DNA of 64,000 nt from contig NZ_QVML01000009.1 of the NCBI RefSeq assembly GCF_010501015.1, positions 16,287-80,286 on the forward strand. Direction: 5' to 3'. Every line of letters starts with the position of its first letter. Within the stretch, counting starts at the first letter, position 1. Positions 38,687-48,762 of this stretch are shown piece after piece. A program made the translations under genes and the position numbers. Below the pieces are notes generated by a model that saw only the letters and a program-made list of their open reading frames with translations, was not told the origin of the DNA and ran no database searches. The stretch is from Bacteroides sp. 214. GTDB taxonomy: Bacteria; Bacteroidota; Bacteroidia; Bacteroidales; Bacteroidaceae.

Positions 38687-38875
38687 TTATTTAATTTCTT
38701 TATGTACTGTCATTTTCTTCAAGATCGGATTGTATTTCTTCAATTCTAATCTTTCAGTAGTATTTTTTCTGTTTTTTGTAGAGATATAACGAGATGTACC
38801 CGGCATACCACTGTCTTTGTGTTCTGTACATTCCAGAATCACTTGTACTCTATTACCTTTTGCCTTCTTTGCCAT
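38687..38875 (-). CDS. rpmG: 50S ribosomal protein L33
   Basis: A 62-residue L33 with the usual [12 protein letters not shown] start and [21 protein letters not shown] core. Only one cysteine (C16) remains, so this is the zinc-free C-minus type. It lies between rpmB and DUF4295 in one operon. Confidence 0.95.
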   Translation of the reverse strand: MAKKAKGNRVQVILECTEHKDSGMPGTSRYISTKNRKNTTERLELKKYNPILKKMTVHKEIK

Positions 38876-38894
38876 AATTTCAATCTCCTCTTAA

Positions 38895-39155
38895 TTAGCC
38901 AATTACTTTAATGTTCTTCCAGTCACAAAAGCCTTTGTTTACTGCATCTTTCAATGCTGCATCAAGACCTTTCTTATTAATAACGCGCAACCCTGAAGCG
39001 CTGATGCTTAAGGTAATCCAACAATCTTGTTCTACATAATAGAACTTTTTACTAAACAAGTTTACATCAAATGTTCTTTTGGTTCTTCTATTTGAGTGTG
39101 AAACATTGTTGCCAATCATGGCTTTCTTTCCGGTAATTTGACAAATCTTCGACAT
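38895..39155 (-). CDS. rpmB: 50S ribosomal protein L28
   Basis: An 86-residue L28 beginning [22 protein letters not shown]. The single C5 means it is not the zinc-binding form. It is first gene of the rpmB-rpmG-DUF4295 unit. Confidence 0.96.
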   Translation of the reverse strand: MSKICQITGKKAMIGNNVSHSNRRTKRTFDVNLFSKKFYYVEQDCWITLSISASGLRVINKKGLDAALKDAVNKGFCDWKNIKVIG

Positions 39156-39253
39156 TTCTATCTTATTTTTTACAGTTTTTTGCTATGCTTGTTTCAAACA
39201 GAGCGCAAAGTAAGCACTTTTATCTTTATTACGCAAATAATTCTTTTAATAAT

Positions 39254-39808
39254 TCATTGAACTTTAGCATATTTTCCTTTATTAAGTAAGTCAAGTAGTA
39301 AAATTAACCCATTGGTTACAGCGCGCTTCGTGTTTTGTTCGCGTCCTCTGTCAGATGTTTGCAAGAAAGTTGCTGTTTGTTCTTTATAAGCAGCTGCTAT
39401 CCAAACTGTTCCTGTTGGTTTCTCTTTCGTTCCTCCGTCAGGACCCGCTATTCCTGAGACAGCAATGGCGCAGTCTGTTTTCAGTGAATTCATCGCTCCT
39501 TTTACCATTTCTTTCACTGTTTCTTCGCTTACTGCACCATATATTTCTAGTGTTTTAGGTGATACATTCAGTAAAGAAACTTTAATGTCATTAGCGTATG
39601 CTACAATACTTCCTTTGAAATAAACGGAACTACCCGGAACAGAAGTTATTAATGTTGCGATTTGTCCACCAGTGCAGCTCTCGGCAGTGGAGAGGGTCAA
39701 TCCTTTTTTCTTCAAAAGTGCTCCTACAGCAACTTCTAATGGAGTGTTGTCTTCGTTAAAGATATCACTTCCAAGTGTTGCTTTTAGTCTGCTCTCCTCT
39801 TTATCCAT
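39254..39808 (-). CDS. pncC: CinA-type nicotinamide-nucleotide amidohydrolase (stand-alone C-terminal domain)
   Basis: A 184-residue protein corresponding to the CinA C-terminal domain, which deamidates nicotinamide mononucleotide in pyridine recycling. Motifs are [16 protein letters not shown] (about residues 40-55) and [19 protein letters not shown]. The first 30 residues ([19 protein letters not shown]) look like the linker that follows the MoCF domain in full-length CinA, so this may be an ancient split form. There is no MoCF part upstream. It is 26 bases after tsaD on the same strand. Confidence 0.88.
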   Translation of the reverse strand: MDKEESRLKATLGSDIFNEDNTPLEVAVGALLKKKGLTLSTAESCTGGQIATLITSVPGSSVYFKGSIVAYANDIKVSLLNVSPKTLEIYGAVSEETVKEMVKGAMNSLKTDCAIAVSGIAGPDGGTKEKPTGTVWIAAAYKEQTATFLQTSDRGREQNTKRAVTNGLILLLDLLNKGKYAKVQ

Positions 39809-39834
39809 AGATGCGATTATTATTTGTTATAAAA

Positions 39835-40851
39835 CTATAATATAACGCGAGAATAAGCCGGAAGATCCATCGAAGCAAAATCTTTATCCTTATACTTGAA
39901 GTGACCAGTAATAGCGATCATCGCTGCATTATCAGTGGTGTAGCTAAATTTGGGAATAAACACTTTCCAACCATACCGTTTGGCATAATCGTGAAATGCG
40001 TTTCGCAAACCAGTATTTGCCGAAACTCCTCCAGCCAATGCAACTTGCTTAATTTTGTATTCTTTGGCAGCTTTGTAGAGCTTATCCATAAGAATTTCTA
40101 CAACTGTTGCTTCCAGCGAAGCAGCTAAGTCCTCTTTATGGTGTTCAATAAAATCAGGGTCTTCTTTTATCCAATCTCTTAGCGAATACAAGAAGGAAGT
40201 TTTCAATCCGCTGAAGCTATAATCCAATCCCGGAATTTGCGCTTTATTAAATGTGTAGGTCTTTGGGTTTCCTTGACGTGCTAGTTTGTCGATAATCGGG
40301 CCACCTGGATAACCAAGCCCCATCACTTTTGAGCACTTATCAATAGCTTCGCCAGCAGCATCGTCAATAGTTTGTCCCAACACTTCCATCTCTTTATAAG
40401 ACTTCACCAAAATGATTTGTGAGTTTCCTCCCGAAACGAGTAGACAGAGGAATGGATATTCAGGTTGTTCCGCATTGCTTTCATCTTTAATAAAGTGTGC
40501 CAGCACATGTGCCGAGAGATGATTAACGTCTATCATTGGAATACCAAGCGAACGTGCCAACCCTTTAGCAAACGAGACTCCCACAAGCAATGATCCCATT
40601 AACCCCGGTCCACGTGTAAAAGCTATGGCGTTTAGTTCTTCTTTAGTTACGTTAGCACGCTTCAATGCTTCGTGTACTACAGGAACTATGTTTTGCTGGT
40701 GTGCTCTCGAAGCTAGTTCGGGAACAACTCCACCGTACGCTTCATGTATTGCCTGGCTCGCTACTACATTGGATAGTAGTATCCCGTCTTTAGTAACAGC
40801 AGCTGATGTATCATCACATGAAGATTCAATCCCTAAAATTATTACACTCAT
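39835..40851 (-). CDS. tsaD: tRNA N6-adenosine threonylcarbamoyltransferase
   Basis: Transfers the threonylcarbamoyl group onto A37 of ANN-decoding tRNAs. The 338-residue ASKHA-fold protein has the start IILGIESSCDDTS, metal-binding H111 and H115 in NHLSAH, and GGVSANTGLR near the end. I set the ATG at 40851 instead of 40884 because the longer start overlaps the TACTTTTG promoter element. It is divergent from tamB. Confidence 0.95.
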   Translation of the reverse strand: MSVIILGIESSCDDTSAAVTKDGILLSNVVASQAIHEAYGGVVPELASRAHQQNIVPVVHEALKRANVTKEELNAIAFTRGPGLMGSLLVGVSFAKGLARSLGIPMIDVNHLSAHVLAHFIKDESNAEQPEYPFLCLLVSGGNSQIILVKSYKEMEVLGQTIDDAAGEAIDKCSKVMGLGYPGGPIIDKLARQGNPKTYTFNKAQIPGLDYSFSGLKTSFLYSLRDWIKEDPDFIEHHKEDLAASLEATVVEILMDKLYKAAKEYKIKQVALAGGVSANTGLRNAFHDYAKRYGWKVFIPKFSYTTDNAAMIAITGHFKYKDKDFASMDLPAYSRVIL

Positions 40852-40871
40852 ATTTTCTTTATTTAACGCTG

Positions 40872-40879
40872 CAAAAGTA
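40872..40879 (-). promoter_or_regulatory. -7 promoter element of tsaD
   Basis: TACTTTTG on the minus strand, 20 bases before the chosen ATG. No TTG at the best -33 distance. Confidence 0.5.
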
Positions 40880-40945
40880 GTCATAATGTCAATTCATTGG
40901 GTTATATTTTATATTTTTGTTCGCTAATTAAAATGAATATTCACT

Positions 40946-43900
40946 ATTAAAAAAGTTAGGAACATCATATTTTACTTGCTTGGCATTATACTCTTTGTGT
41001 ATGTCGGTACTGTTGCATTGTTGAGCGTCCCTGTTGTTCAACGTAAAGTAGCATTGGCTGTAACGAATGAATTGTCTGTTTTTCTAAACACCAAGGTAAG
41101 TGTAGGTCGTATTAATCTTGGTTTCTTGAACCGTATTATAATTGATGATGTCTTAGTTGACGATCTTTCGGGCAAAGAAATGATAAAGGTTTCACGTCTT
41201 TCTGCGAAATATGATATTGCTTCTCTCTTTCAAGGACGAATTTCGATAGGAACAGTGCAATTGTTCGGCTTTGACGTCAATCTTAATAGGTTAACACCTG
41301 AAGCAGATGTAAACTTTCAATTTTTATTGGATGCTTTTGCTTCAGAAGATACAATTAAGAAAGAGAGTAATCTTGATTTACGTATAAACTCCTTACTTGT
41401 TCGTCGTGGGAAAATAGCCTACGACGTGCTCTCTGAGGAAGAGACTCCCGGCAAGTTCAATCCTAATCACATAAAATTATACAACTTACTCGGCAATATT
41501 TCGTTAAAGGCATTGAAAAAAGATACGATTAATGCACAGGTACGTCGTTTTAGTGTAGATGAACAGTCGGGGTTGGAGTTACGAAAACTTAATTTGAAAG
41601 TCATTGGTAATGACAACCACTTACTACTCGAAGATCTTATGGTTGAACTACCGGGCACTTCTTTACAAATGGATACTATCGCTTTTGCATATGATAGTCT
41701 TGGTTCACTAACCAAATTCAATACCAAAGTAAGTTTTGATTTCAAAACGCAAAACTCTTATCTAACCTTGCAAGATTTTACTCCTTTTGTGCCTGCATTT
41801 GCTAACTTTAGTGAAAAGGTGAATCTAAAGATTGAAGGCTATGGAAATCTAGATGATATCACGTGCAACTATCTAAACATATATGCTGATAGCCATCTAT
41901 CCTTGCGCGGGGAAATCAACTTGCAAAACCTATCCACACCAGAAGATGCGTATATTTATGGTAAACTTTCCAATTTTTCAGCAACTAAAGAAGGAGTTGA
42001 GTTTCTTGCACGTAACCTCAGTAAGCAAAATAGCAAAACGCCCACTATTCTTACTCGTTTGGGTGATGTTGCTTTTAAAGGAGATATAACGGGCTACTTT
42101 ACAGACTTAGTTATGTACGGCAACTTTCGCTCGGATGTAGGGATGGTAGATGGAGATGTGAAGCTGAGCGCTGACAAAGAAGCTGGGACATTCTCTTATT
42201 CTGGGAATTTAATGACGGCAGATTTTCAGCTAGGCAAACTGCTTGCCGAAGAGAATTTGGGTAATGTAACTTTCGATTTGGATGTAAACAGTACTTTGAA
42301 AGCTGGCGAGTACCCCTACCTAATGTTAAAAGGTGTGATAGAATCCATTGAATATAGTCAATACAACTACAACAACATAACACTTGACGGCGAGTTTATT
42401 AACGGTGGATTCGATGGAAAAGTAGCACTCGAAGACGAAAATGGCTCTTTCTATCTTAACGGTTATATTAACACAGCCGAGACTATTCCTGCTTTTAATT
42501 TTAATGCAGAACTAAAGAAAGCCCGTCTGCACAGTTTAAATTTGACTCCGGATAAATACAAAGATACCGAAATCTCCTTGAAGGTTAATGCGGACTTTTA
42601 CGGCAATAATATTGATGATGTTATCGGGCAGTTGGATATTGATAGTTTTATCTTTAACGGGCCGGAGAAAGATTATTTTATGGAGAACATGCGCATTACT
42701 TCGAGGCAAATTAATGGGAAGAAAGCATTGGCTTTGAGATCGCATCTTATTACAGCAGATGTTGTAGGTGAATACTCTTATAAAGACCTAACAAATAGTG
42801 TTCTAAATATAATAAGAACGTATCTTCCTACTGTTTTTGAAAAACCAGATCGCGCCTCTTTTGTACCCACTCATAACAATTTCGAATTTAATGTGCAGAT
42901 ATTTGATACAGAAATACTCCCAGTCGTCTTTGATATACCTTTATATATATATAGCCATTCTACTATTCGCGGATATGTAAGTGATACAAATAATAAGATT
43001 CAATTAGATGGGTATTTTCCTCGAATGAGCTACGGAAAGTCATTTATAGAATCGGGTGTTATTAATTGTAGTAATTTAAATGATGCTTTAAGTGGACATA
43101 TTAGGTTCAGTAATTACCGTAAAGGTGGTGTGGTAAACTACTCCTTTGACCTACAGGGAAAGGATAATGAACTAACCACTCGCTTCAACTGGGGTAACAA
43201 TGCCGCAGTTACTTACAGTGGAGTTTTAGAGGCAAAAACTTCCTTTTCTACTGATGAAGAAAAAGCAGTTTCTGCTATTGTTGATATATACCCTACCAAT
43301 GTAATTCTTAATGATACCATTTGGAAAATACATCCCTCGCAGATTGTCGCAAGTAAAGGAAGCGTGTCGGTTAATAATTTCAATTTTGCACATGAAGATC
43401 AGTTTTTACGGATAAATGGCATAATCTCTGATCAGCCTGAAGAATTACTACAAGTAGACCTGAAGGAGGTTAGTCTAGGATATATTTTTAATATACTCTT
43501 GCCAAGTGTAGACTTTAAAGGCAGTGCTACTGGAAGCGCTTTCCTTGTAAGTGCTCTTAAAGACCCGGTAATGAATACTAATCTACACATTCGTAATTTT
43601 AGCTTTAACAATGGACTATTAGGTGATATGGATATTAGTGGTGAATGGGACGAAGGTCAAGAGGGTATTCATCTGGTTGCAAACATAGCCGAAGAGGAAA
43701 TCTCTAAAACCCATGTAACAGGTTATATCTATCCACTTAGACCTAAAAGTGGATTAGATTTGTTCATTGATGCTAATCGAACCAATATAAAATTCATCGA
43801 ACACTTCATTGACGGTCTCTTTAGGGATGTAGATGGAAGAGGTTCGGGTAAAGTGAGATTGTTTGGTGGTTTCTCTTCTTTGAATCTTGATGGATCAGTA

Positions 43901-45427
43901 ATGACTGAAGCAGATGTATTTATTAATACACTCAAAATCCCTGTTACATTAAAAGATAGTATTCACCTATCTCCAGGAGGTATTACTCTAAAGAACTTAG
44001 CAATTACAGGTGCCAACGGACAAGGAAGTGGTCTTGTCAACGGAAATGTAAGCTATAAACACTTTAAAAACCTCCAATATGATATCTCAGTAAATGTAGA
44101 TAATATGCAAGTGATGAATATCTCTGAGTATGATGACTTTCCATTTTACGGAACAGCATATTGTACCGGTAATACTACATTACGAGGTAATGGGCAAGAA
44201 CTAACTGTAAATGCTGCGGTTACCACAAATCGAAATACAACCTTTGTTTACTCTTTGGCACCTGCTTCCTCGGCTGTAGGTACGCAGTTTATTAGCTTTA
44301 ATGACAAGACACCGACTCGTATATTCTTACAAGATTCATTACAAGTCTCAAACGGTTTTGATTTCACACAACGCTTGCCTGATAATGAGGAGGAAGATGA
44401 AGATGAACTGGATATTCGTTTGAATATACAGGTAGATGCTACTCCAGAAGCTCAAGTGCGGGTTATTATGGATCCAGTTTCGGGTGATTATATTGCTGGT
44501 AGAGGTTATGGTAATCTTCGTGCAGACTTTTACAATAAGGGCGATTTTCGCATGTTTGGCAGTTATGATATAACGCAAGGTATCTACAAGTTTAGTTTAC
44601 AAGAGGTAATCCGCAAAGACTTTACTATAAAAGATGGCAGCAGCGTCAATTTCAATGGAAGTATGGAGAATGCAAACTTGAATGTACAAGCCGCCTATTT
44701 AGTAAACACTGTATCATTGAGCGATTTAGGTTTAGATACGAGTGATCGAAATCCAAATGTACGAGTGAATTGTTTGATGAATCTCGCTGGTTCACTCGAT
44801 AGACCTGATATTTCGTTAGCTATTGAACTTCCTTACGAATCCGACGAATTGCAGGCCCAAGTGCGTAATATCGTTAATACAGAGGAAGACATTAGTATGC
44901 AGTTTCTTTATTTGCTTGCTATTGGTAAGTTCTATACGCCTAACTATATAAATATTGCTCAAAGCTCTAAAATAATGCCTTCTGCACTCTTTTCTACTCT
45001 TTCGGGACAGCTAAATAACATGATTTCACAGATATTCAATAGCAATAATTGGAACATCGGTACTAACCTAAGTACAGGCGAAGAGGGATGGACTGATGTG
45101 GAAATAGAAGGTGTGCTTTCTGCACAGCTACTCAATAATCGTTTATTAATAAATGGAAATTTCGGTTATCGTGATAATCCGTTGGCTAACTCCAATTTTG
45201 TAGGCGATTTTGATGTAGAATGGCTACTTATGCCATCAGGAGAGATACGCCTAAAAGCATATAACCAAACAAACAATCGTATTATGTTACGCAATAGCCT
45301 TTCAACACAAGGAATAGGTATTGTGTTCCGTAAGGATTTTAATCGTTGGAGCGATTTGTTCTTTTGGAGACGCAAGCGAATCGCGACCACCCAAGCAACA
45401 ACAACTAACACCGATGAAGGGAATTAA
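40946..45427 (+). CDS. tamB: TamB-family translocation/assembly module protein (unusual start)
   Basis: A very long envelope protein of about 1,493 residues, made of an N-terminal membrane anchor, AsmA-like beta-rich repeats through about residue 1,000, and a C-terminal TamB domain (about 1,040-1,450). TamB bridges the inner and outer membranes and is implicated in phospholipid and protein transport. The first usable codon after the upstream stop in this frame is not ATG. An ATT at 40946 would give a family-like basic start (KKVRNIIFYLLGIILFVYV), whereas the TTG at 40976 would drop the positive charges. A single-base change could alternatively join the ATG at 40933 to the frame. The 3' end overlaps the MATE gene by 14 bases. 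Confidence 0.88.
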   Translation: MKKVRNIIFYLLGIILFVYVGTVALLSVPVVQRKVALAVTNELSVFLNTKVSVGRINLGFLNRIIIDDVLVDDLSGKEMIKVSRLSAKYDIASLFQGRISIGTVQLFGFDVNLNRLTPEADVNFQFLLDAFASEDTIKKESNLDLRINSLLVRRGKIAYDVLSEEETPGKFNPNHIKLYNLLGNISLKALKKDTINAQVRRFSVDEQSGLELRKLNLKVIGNDNHLLLEDLMVELPGTSLQMDTIAFAYDSLGSLTKFNTKVSFDFKTQNSYLTLQDFTPFVPAFANFSEKVNLKIEGYGNLDDITCNYLNIYADSHLSLRGEINLQNLSTPEDAYIYGKLSNFSATKEGVEFLARNLSKQNSKTPTILTRLGDVAFKGDITGYFTDLVMYGNFRSDVGMVDGDVKLSADKEAGTFSYSGNLMTADFQLGKLLAEENLGNVTFDLDVNSTLKAGEYPYLMLKGVIESIEYSQYNYNNITLDGEFINGGFDGKVALEDENGSFYLNGYINTAETIPAFNFNAELKKARLHSLNLTPDKYKDTEISLKVNADFYGNNIDDVIGQLDIDSFIFNGPEKDYFMENMRITSRQINGKKALALRSHLITADVVGEYSYKDLTNSVLNIIRTYLPTVFEKPDRASFVPTHNNFEFNVQIFDTEILPVVFDIPLYIYSHSTIRGYVSDTNNKIQLDGYFPRMSYGKSFIESGVINCSNLNDALSGHIRFSNYRKGGVVNYSFDLQGKDNELTTRFNWGNNAAVTYSGVLEAKTSFSTDEEKAVSAIVDIYPTNVILNDTIWKIHPSQIVASKGSVSVNNFNFAHEDQFLRINGIISDQPEELLQVDLKEVSLGYIFNILLPSVDFKGSATGSAFLVSALKDPVMNTNLHIRNFSFNNGLLGDMDISGEWDEGQEGIHLVANIAEEEISKTHVTGYIYPLRPKSGLDLFIDANRTNIKFIEHFIDGLFRDVDGRGSGKVRLFGGFSSLNLDGSVMTEADVFINTLKIPVTLKDSIHLSPGGITLKNLAITGANGQGSGLVNGNVSYKHFKNLQYDISVNVDNMQVMNISEYDDFPFYGTAYCTGNTTLRGNGQELTVNAAVTTNRNTTFVYSLAPASSAVGTQFISFNDKTPTRIFLQDSLQVSNGFDFTQRLPDNEEEDEDELDIRLNIQVDATPEAQVRVIMDPVSGDYIAGRGYGNLRADFYNKGDFRMFGSYDITQGIYKFSLQEVIRKDFTIKDGSSVNFNGSMENANLNVQAAYLVNTVSLSDLGLDTSDRNPNVRVNCLMNLAGSLDRPDISLAIELPYESDELQAQVRNIVNTEEDISMQFLYLLAIGKFYTPNYINIAQSSKIMPSALFSTLSGQLNNMISQIFNSNNWNIGTNLSTGEEGWTDVEIEGVLSAQLLNNRLLINGNFGYRDNPLANSNFVGDFDVEWLLMPSGEIRLKAYNQTNNRIMLRNSLSTQGIGIVFRKDFNRWSDLFFWRRKRIATTQATTTNTDEGN

Positions 45428-46745
45428 AGATCTCACAAAAGGAGCCATACATAAACAACTTTTCAATTTGGCATTACCCATTATGGCTACCTCATTTATC
45501 CAAATGGCATATAGCCTCACAGATATGGCATGGGTAGGTAGGTTAGGTAGTGAAGCTGTAGCTGCTGTTGGTGCAGCAGGTATGTTTTCGTGGGTTGCCA
45601 ATTCTATTTCATTACTTAATAAAGTTGGATCCGAAGTAAGTGTAGGGCAATCAATTGGTGCACGAAATCAAGAAGATGCACGACATTTTGCTTCGCACAA
45701 CATAACCATTGCATTGATTATTTCTCTTTCGCTTGGCTTGATACTTTTTGTTTTTGCACATCCCATTATCAGTGTGTTTAAGATGCAAAGCGAGATAGCA
45801 CACAATAGTGTATCCTATCTACGTATAATTTCTACTGCTTTCCCTTTTGTCTTCTTGTCTGCTGCATTCAGTGGAATTTATAATGCTTCAGGACGAAGTA
45901 CTGTGCCTTTTTATATTACAGGTTCGGGACTGGTGATGAATATGTTACTCGACCCGCTCTTTATCTTTGGATTCGGTTGGGGAATAGAAGGTGCCGGGTA
46001 TGCCACTTGGGTATCGCAAGCAACAGTTTTCAGTTTGTTTGTGTACCAGCTTCGGTGTAGAGATGTGTTGCTCGACAGATTCCCCTTTCTTACCCGTTTG
46101 CGCAAGAAATACTCTGTGCGTATTCTAAAGTTGGGAGCACCGGTAGCACTCTTTAATACCCTTTTTGCGTTTGTGAATATTTTCTTAGGACGTACTGCTT
46201 CGCAGTATGGAGGGCACTTAGGACTTACTGCGCTTACTACTGGCGGACAAATAGAAGCTATAACTTGGAATACCTCCCAGGGATTCTCTACAGCTTTAGG
46301 AGCATTTATCGCACAAAACTATGCTGCTCGGCAGAGCCAGCGTGTGTTCAAGGCTTGGCATACTACGCTTTGGATGACACTTGTGTTTGGCGGCTTTTGT
46401 ACTCTTCTTTTTGTTTGCTTCGGCACAGAACTTTTCTCAGTCTTTGTACCCGAAGAAGCAGCTTCTCTTGCTGGCGGAACATATCTTCGTATTGTGGGTT
46501 ACTCGCAACTATTTATGATGTTAGAGATTACCACACAAGGTGTTTTCTACGGAATTGGCCGCACTATGCCGCCTGCCATTATTAGTATAACATTCAATTA
46601 TCTTCGCATCCCGCTTGCGATTCTGCTAACGAGTAAGGGAATGGGTGTGGAAGGTATCTGGTGGTCTATTAGTTTAAGTAGTATTGCCAAAGGTATTGTA
46701 CTGGCGTGTTGGTTCAAGCTAATTCAGAGGAAAGTCTTTTCTTGA
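45414..46745 (+). CDS. MATE-family efflux transporter
   Basis: A 443-residue polytopic membrane protein with the MATE layout of two six-helix halves. It opens with HKQLFNLALPIMATSFIQMAYSLTDMAWVGRLG, of which the LALPIMATSFIQ stretch is the usual first helix. These carriers export cationic drugs or metabolites with Na+ or H+. ATG 45414 lies inside the end of tamB (14-base overlap), so translation is likely coupled; the longer upstream frame has no matching sequence. Substrate is not inferable. A minus-strand terminator follows at 46775-46816. Confidence 0.9.
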   Translation: MKGIKDLTKGAIHKQLFNLALPIMATSFIQMAYSLTDMAWVGRLGSEAVAAVGAAGMFSWVANSISLLNKVGSEVSVGQSIGARNQEDARHFASHNITIALIISLSLGLILFVFAHPIISVFKMQSEIAHNSVSYLRIISTAFPFVFLSAAFSGIYNASGRSTVPFYITGSGLVMNMLLDPLFIFGFGWGIEGAGYATWVSQATVFSLFVYQLRCRDVLLDRFPFLTRLRKKYSVRILKLGAPVALFNTLFAFVNIFLGRTASQYGGHLGLTALTTGGQIEAITWNTSQGFSTALGAFIAQNYAARQSQRVFKAWHTTLWMTLVFGGFCTLLFVCFGTELFSVFVPEEAASLAGGTYLRIVGYSQLFMMLEITTQGVFYGIGRTMPPAIISITFNYLRIPLAILLTSKGMGVEGIWWSISLSSIAKGIVLACWFKLIQRKVFS

Positions 46746-46774
46746 TTTGTTATTGGATAGGTTTGAATAAAAAA

Positions 46775-46816
46775 AATGAGCATATTGTCAATGTTTACAA
46801 GAACAATATGCTCATT
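46775..46816 (-). terminator. Terminator of the polysaccharide block / MATE
   Basis: Perfect 14-bp arms (46775-46788, 46803-46816). The A-run just left of it gives a T-run on the minus strand, so it ends the ugd transcript; it may also stop plus-strand transcription from the MATE gene. Confidence 0.88.
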
Positions 46817-46833
46817 AATTATACTTACAGTAA

Positions 46834-48147
46834 CTACTTTCCTATTCCAAAGTGTGTAAATCCTGCTTCTTTCATTTCTTCTTTTTCGTAGATATTACGT
46901 CCGTCAAAGACTACATCTCCTACCATGGCTTTCTTAACTACTGGCCACGAAGGTACGCGAAACTCTTTCCATTCGGTTACCAACATCAAAGCGTCAGCAT
47001 CGAGCACAGCCTCATACATATCTTTGGCATAGTATATCACTTGACCTATTTTTCGCTCGGTTTCTTCCATTGCTACAGGGTCGTATGCACGCACATTGCA
47101 ACCAGCTTTAAGCAACAAATCAATAAGTACCAAGGCAGGTGCTTCGCGCATATCGTCGGTTTCGGGTTTGAAAGAAAGTCCCCAAAGAGCAATGGTCTTA
47201 CCTTTTAGGTTACCACCAAAGTAATTCTCCAATTTCTTGAACAACACAGATTTTTGATCTTCATTTACCGCTTCTACTGCCTCAAGAACACGCATACGAT
47301 ATCCATTTTGTTCAGCAGTTTTCACCAATGCTTTTACGTCTTTTGGGAAACAAGAACCTCCATAACCTATACCCGGATAGAGAAATTTACGTCCAATACG
47401 GGTATCTGAACCAATTCCGTTGCGAACCATTTCTACGTTAGCTCCTACTAGCTCGCACAAATTAGCAATGTCGTTCATAAAGCTAATACGAGTAGCAAGC
47501 ATAGAGTTTGCTGCGTATTTAGTCATCTCTGCCGAAGGAATATCCATGAAAATTACGCGGAAGTTGTTCAGCAAAAACGGCTTATAGAGCTTGGTCATTA
47601 ATTTCTGAGCACGCTCAGACTCCACTCCTACCACTACACGATCGGGACTCATAAAGTCGGCAATCGCATTTCCTTCTTTGAGAAACTCCGGGTTGGAAGC
47701 TACATCAAAATCAATAGAAAGGCCGCGTTTATCAAGCTCTTCTTGAATAGCGGCTTTCACTTTCAGAGCCGTACCCACTGGCACAGTGCTTTTAGTTACG
47801 ACCAACGCGTATTTTTTCATGTTGCGACCAATAGTACGAGCTACTTCCAGCACATATTTTAAGTCTGCGCTACCATCTTCATCGGGCGGAGTACCTACAG
47901 CACTGAATATTACTTCAACATCATCTAATACACTTTCTAAAGAAGTTGTGAATTCAAGACGTCCGGCTTTTGTATTACGTAATACCAGCTCATCCAGTCC
48001 TGTTTCAAAAATAGGTATAACGCCTTCTTGTAATCCTTTGATTTTGGCTTCGTTGGTATCTACACACACCACTTTAATGCCTGTGTCGGCAAAACAAGCG
48101 CCTGTAACCAGTCCAACATACCCTGTTCCTACAATTGCTATTTTCAT
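46834..48147 (-). CDS. ugd: UDP-glucose/GDP-mannose 6-dehydrogenase family (UDP-glucose 6-dehydrogenase)
   Basis: NAD-dependent two-step oxidation of a nucleotide sugar, most likely UDP-glucose to UDP-glucuronate for polysaccharides. The 437-residue protein has the N-terminal Rossmann motif GTGYVGLVTGACFA (7-20) and the catalytic cysteine C266 in GGSCFPKD. The C-terminal dimerisation and NAD-sugar domain are complete. UDP-ManNAc or GDP-Man dehydrogenases share the fold; the sequence pattern favours UDP-Glc. It is 15 bases after rfbC. Confidence 0.9.
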   Translation of the reverse strand: MKIAIVGTGYVGLVTGACFADTGIKVVCVDTNEAKIKGLQEGVIPIFETGLDELVLRNTKAGRLEFTTSLESVLDDVEVIFSAVGTPPDEDGSADLKYVLEVARTIGRNMKKYALVVTKSTVPVGTALKVKAAIQEELDKRGLSIDFDVASNPEFLKEGNAIADFMSPDRVVVGVESERAQKLMTKLYKPFLLNNFRVIFMDIPSAEMTKYAANSMLATRISFMNDIANLCELVGANVEMVRNGIGSDTRIGRKFLYPGIGYGGSCFPKDVKALVKTAEQNGYRMRVLEAVEAVNEDQKSVLFKKLENYFGGNLKGKTIALWGLSFKPETDDMREAPALVLIDLLLKAGCNVRAYDPVAMEETERKIGQVIYYAKDMYEAVLDADALMLVTEWKEFRVPSWPVVKKAMVGDVVFDGRNIYEKEEMKEAGFTHFGIGK

Positions 48148-48162
48148 TGTTACTCAAATTGA

Positions 48163-48711
48163 TTATTCAAAATATTCTACTTGGCTGAATGATAACGCAT
48201 TTCTATCTTTCGCCGAAAGAATAATTTGCGTTTCACTAATCGGCCAACTAATGTTTAGGTCTCTATCATTGTATAAAATACTTGCTTCGGCTTGTGGAGC
48301 ATATATATTATCTACCTTGTAGGTAAACACAGCTTCATCGCTCAACACCAAAAAACCATGTGCAAAACCACGTGGAATAAAAAACTGTCGTTTATTCTCT
48401 CCTGAAAGTTCTACGCTGATATGTTTGCCGAAAGTAGGAGATGATTTACGTAAATCTACAGCAATGTCGAGTACGCAACCTTTAATAACACGTACCAACT
48501 TGGCTTGACTAAAGTCTCCTTTTTGGTAATGCAATCCTCTAAGTACACCGTATGTAGATTGTGATTCGTTTTCTTGAACGAAGTTTATATTGCCTACATG
48601 CGCTTCGAATTCTTCTCTCTTAAAGAACTCCATGAAGTATCCTCGGGGGTCAGAAAACACATTAGGCTCTATTAACCATACGCCGTTAATTTCGGTTTGT
48701 ATGTAATTCAT
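48163..48711 (-). CDS. rfbC: dTDP-4-dehydrorhamnose 3,5-epimerase
   Basis: Cupin-fold epimerase of dTDP-L-rhamnose synthesis. The 182-residue protein has H61 in RGLHYQ as the catalytic base, Y131 in YKVDNIY and the substrate-contact segment SDPRGYFMEFFKREEF. No rfbA, rfbB or rfbD is nearby in this window, so the remaining steps must be encoded elsewhere. Placed between ugd and the Wzi-like gene. Confidence 0.93.
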   Translation of the reverse strand: MNYIQTEINGVWLIEPNVFSDPRGYFMEFFKREEFEAHVGNINFVQENESQSTYGVLRGLHYQKGDFSQAKLVRVIKGCVLDIAVDLRKSSPTFGKHISVELSGENKRQFFIPRGFAHGFLVLSDEAVFTYKVDNIYAPQAEASILYNDRDLNISWPISETQIILSAKDRNALSFSQVEYFE

Positions 48712-48762
48712 CCGGATATCTTAATTTTATAACGGTTACAAAGATAGATAATTTTCTTTATA

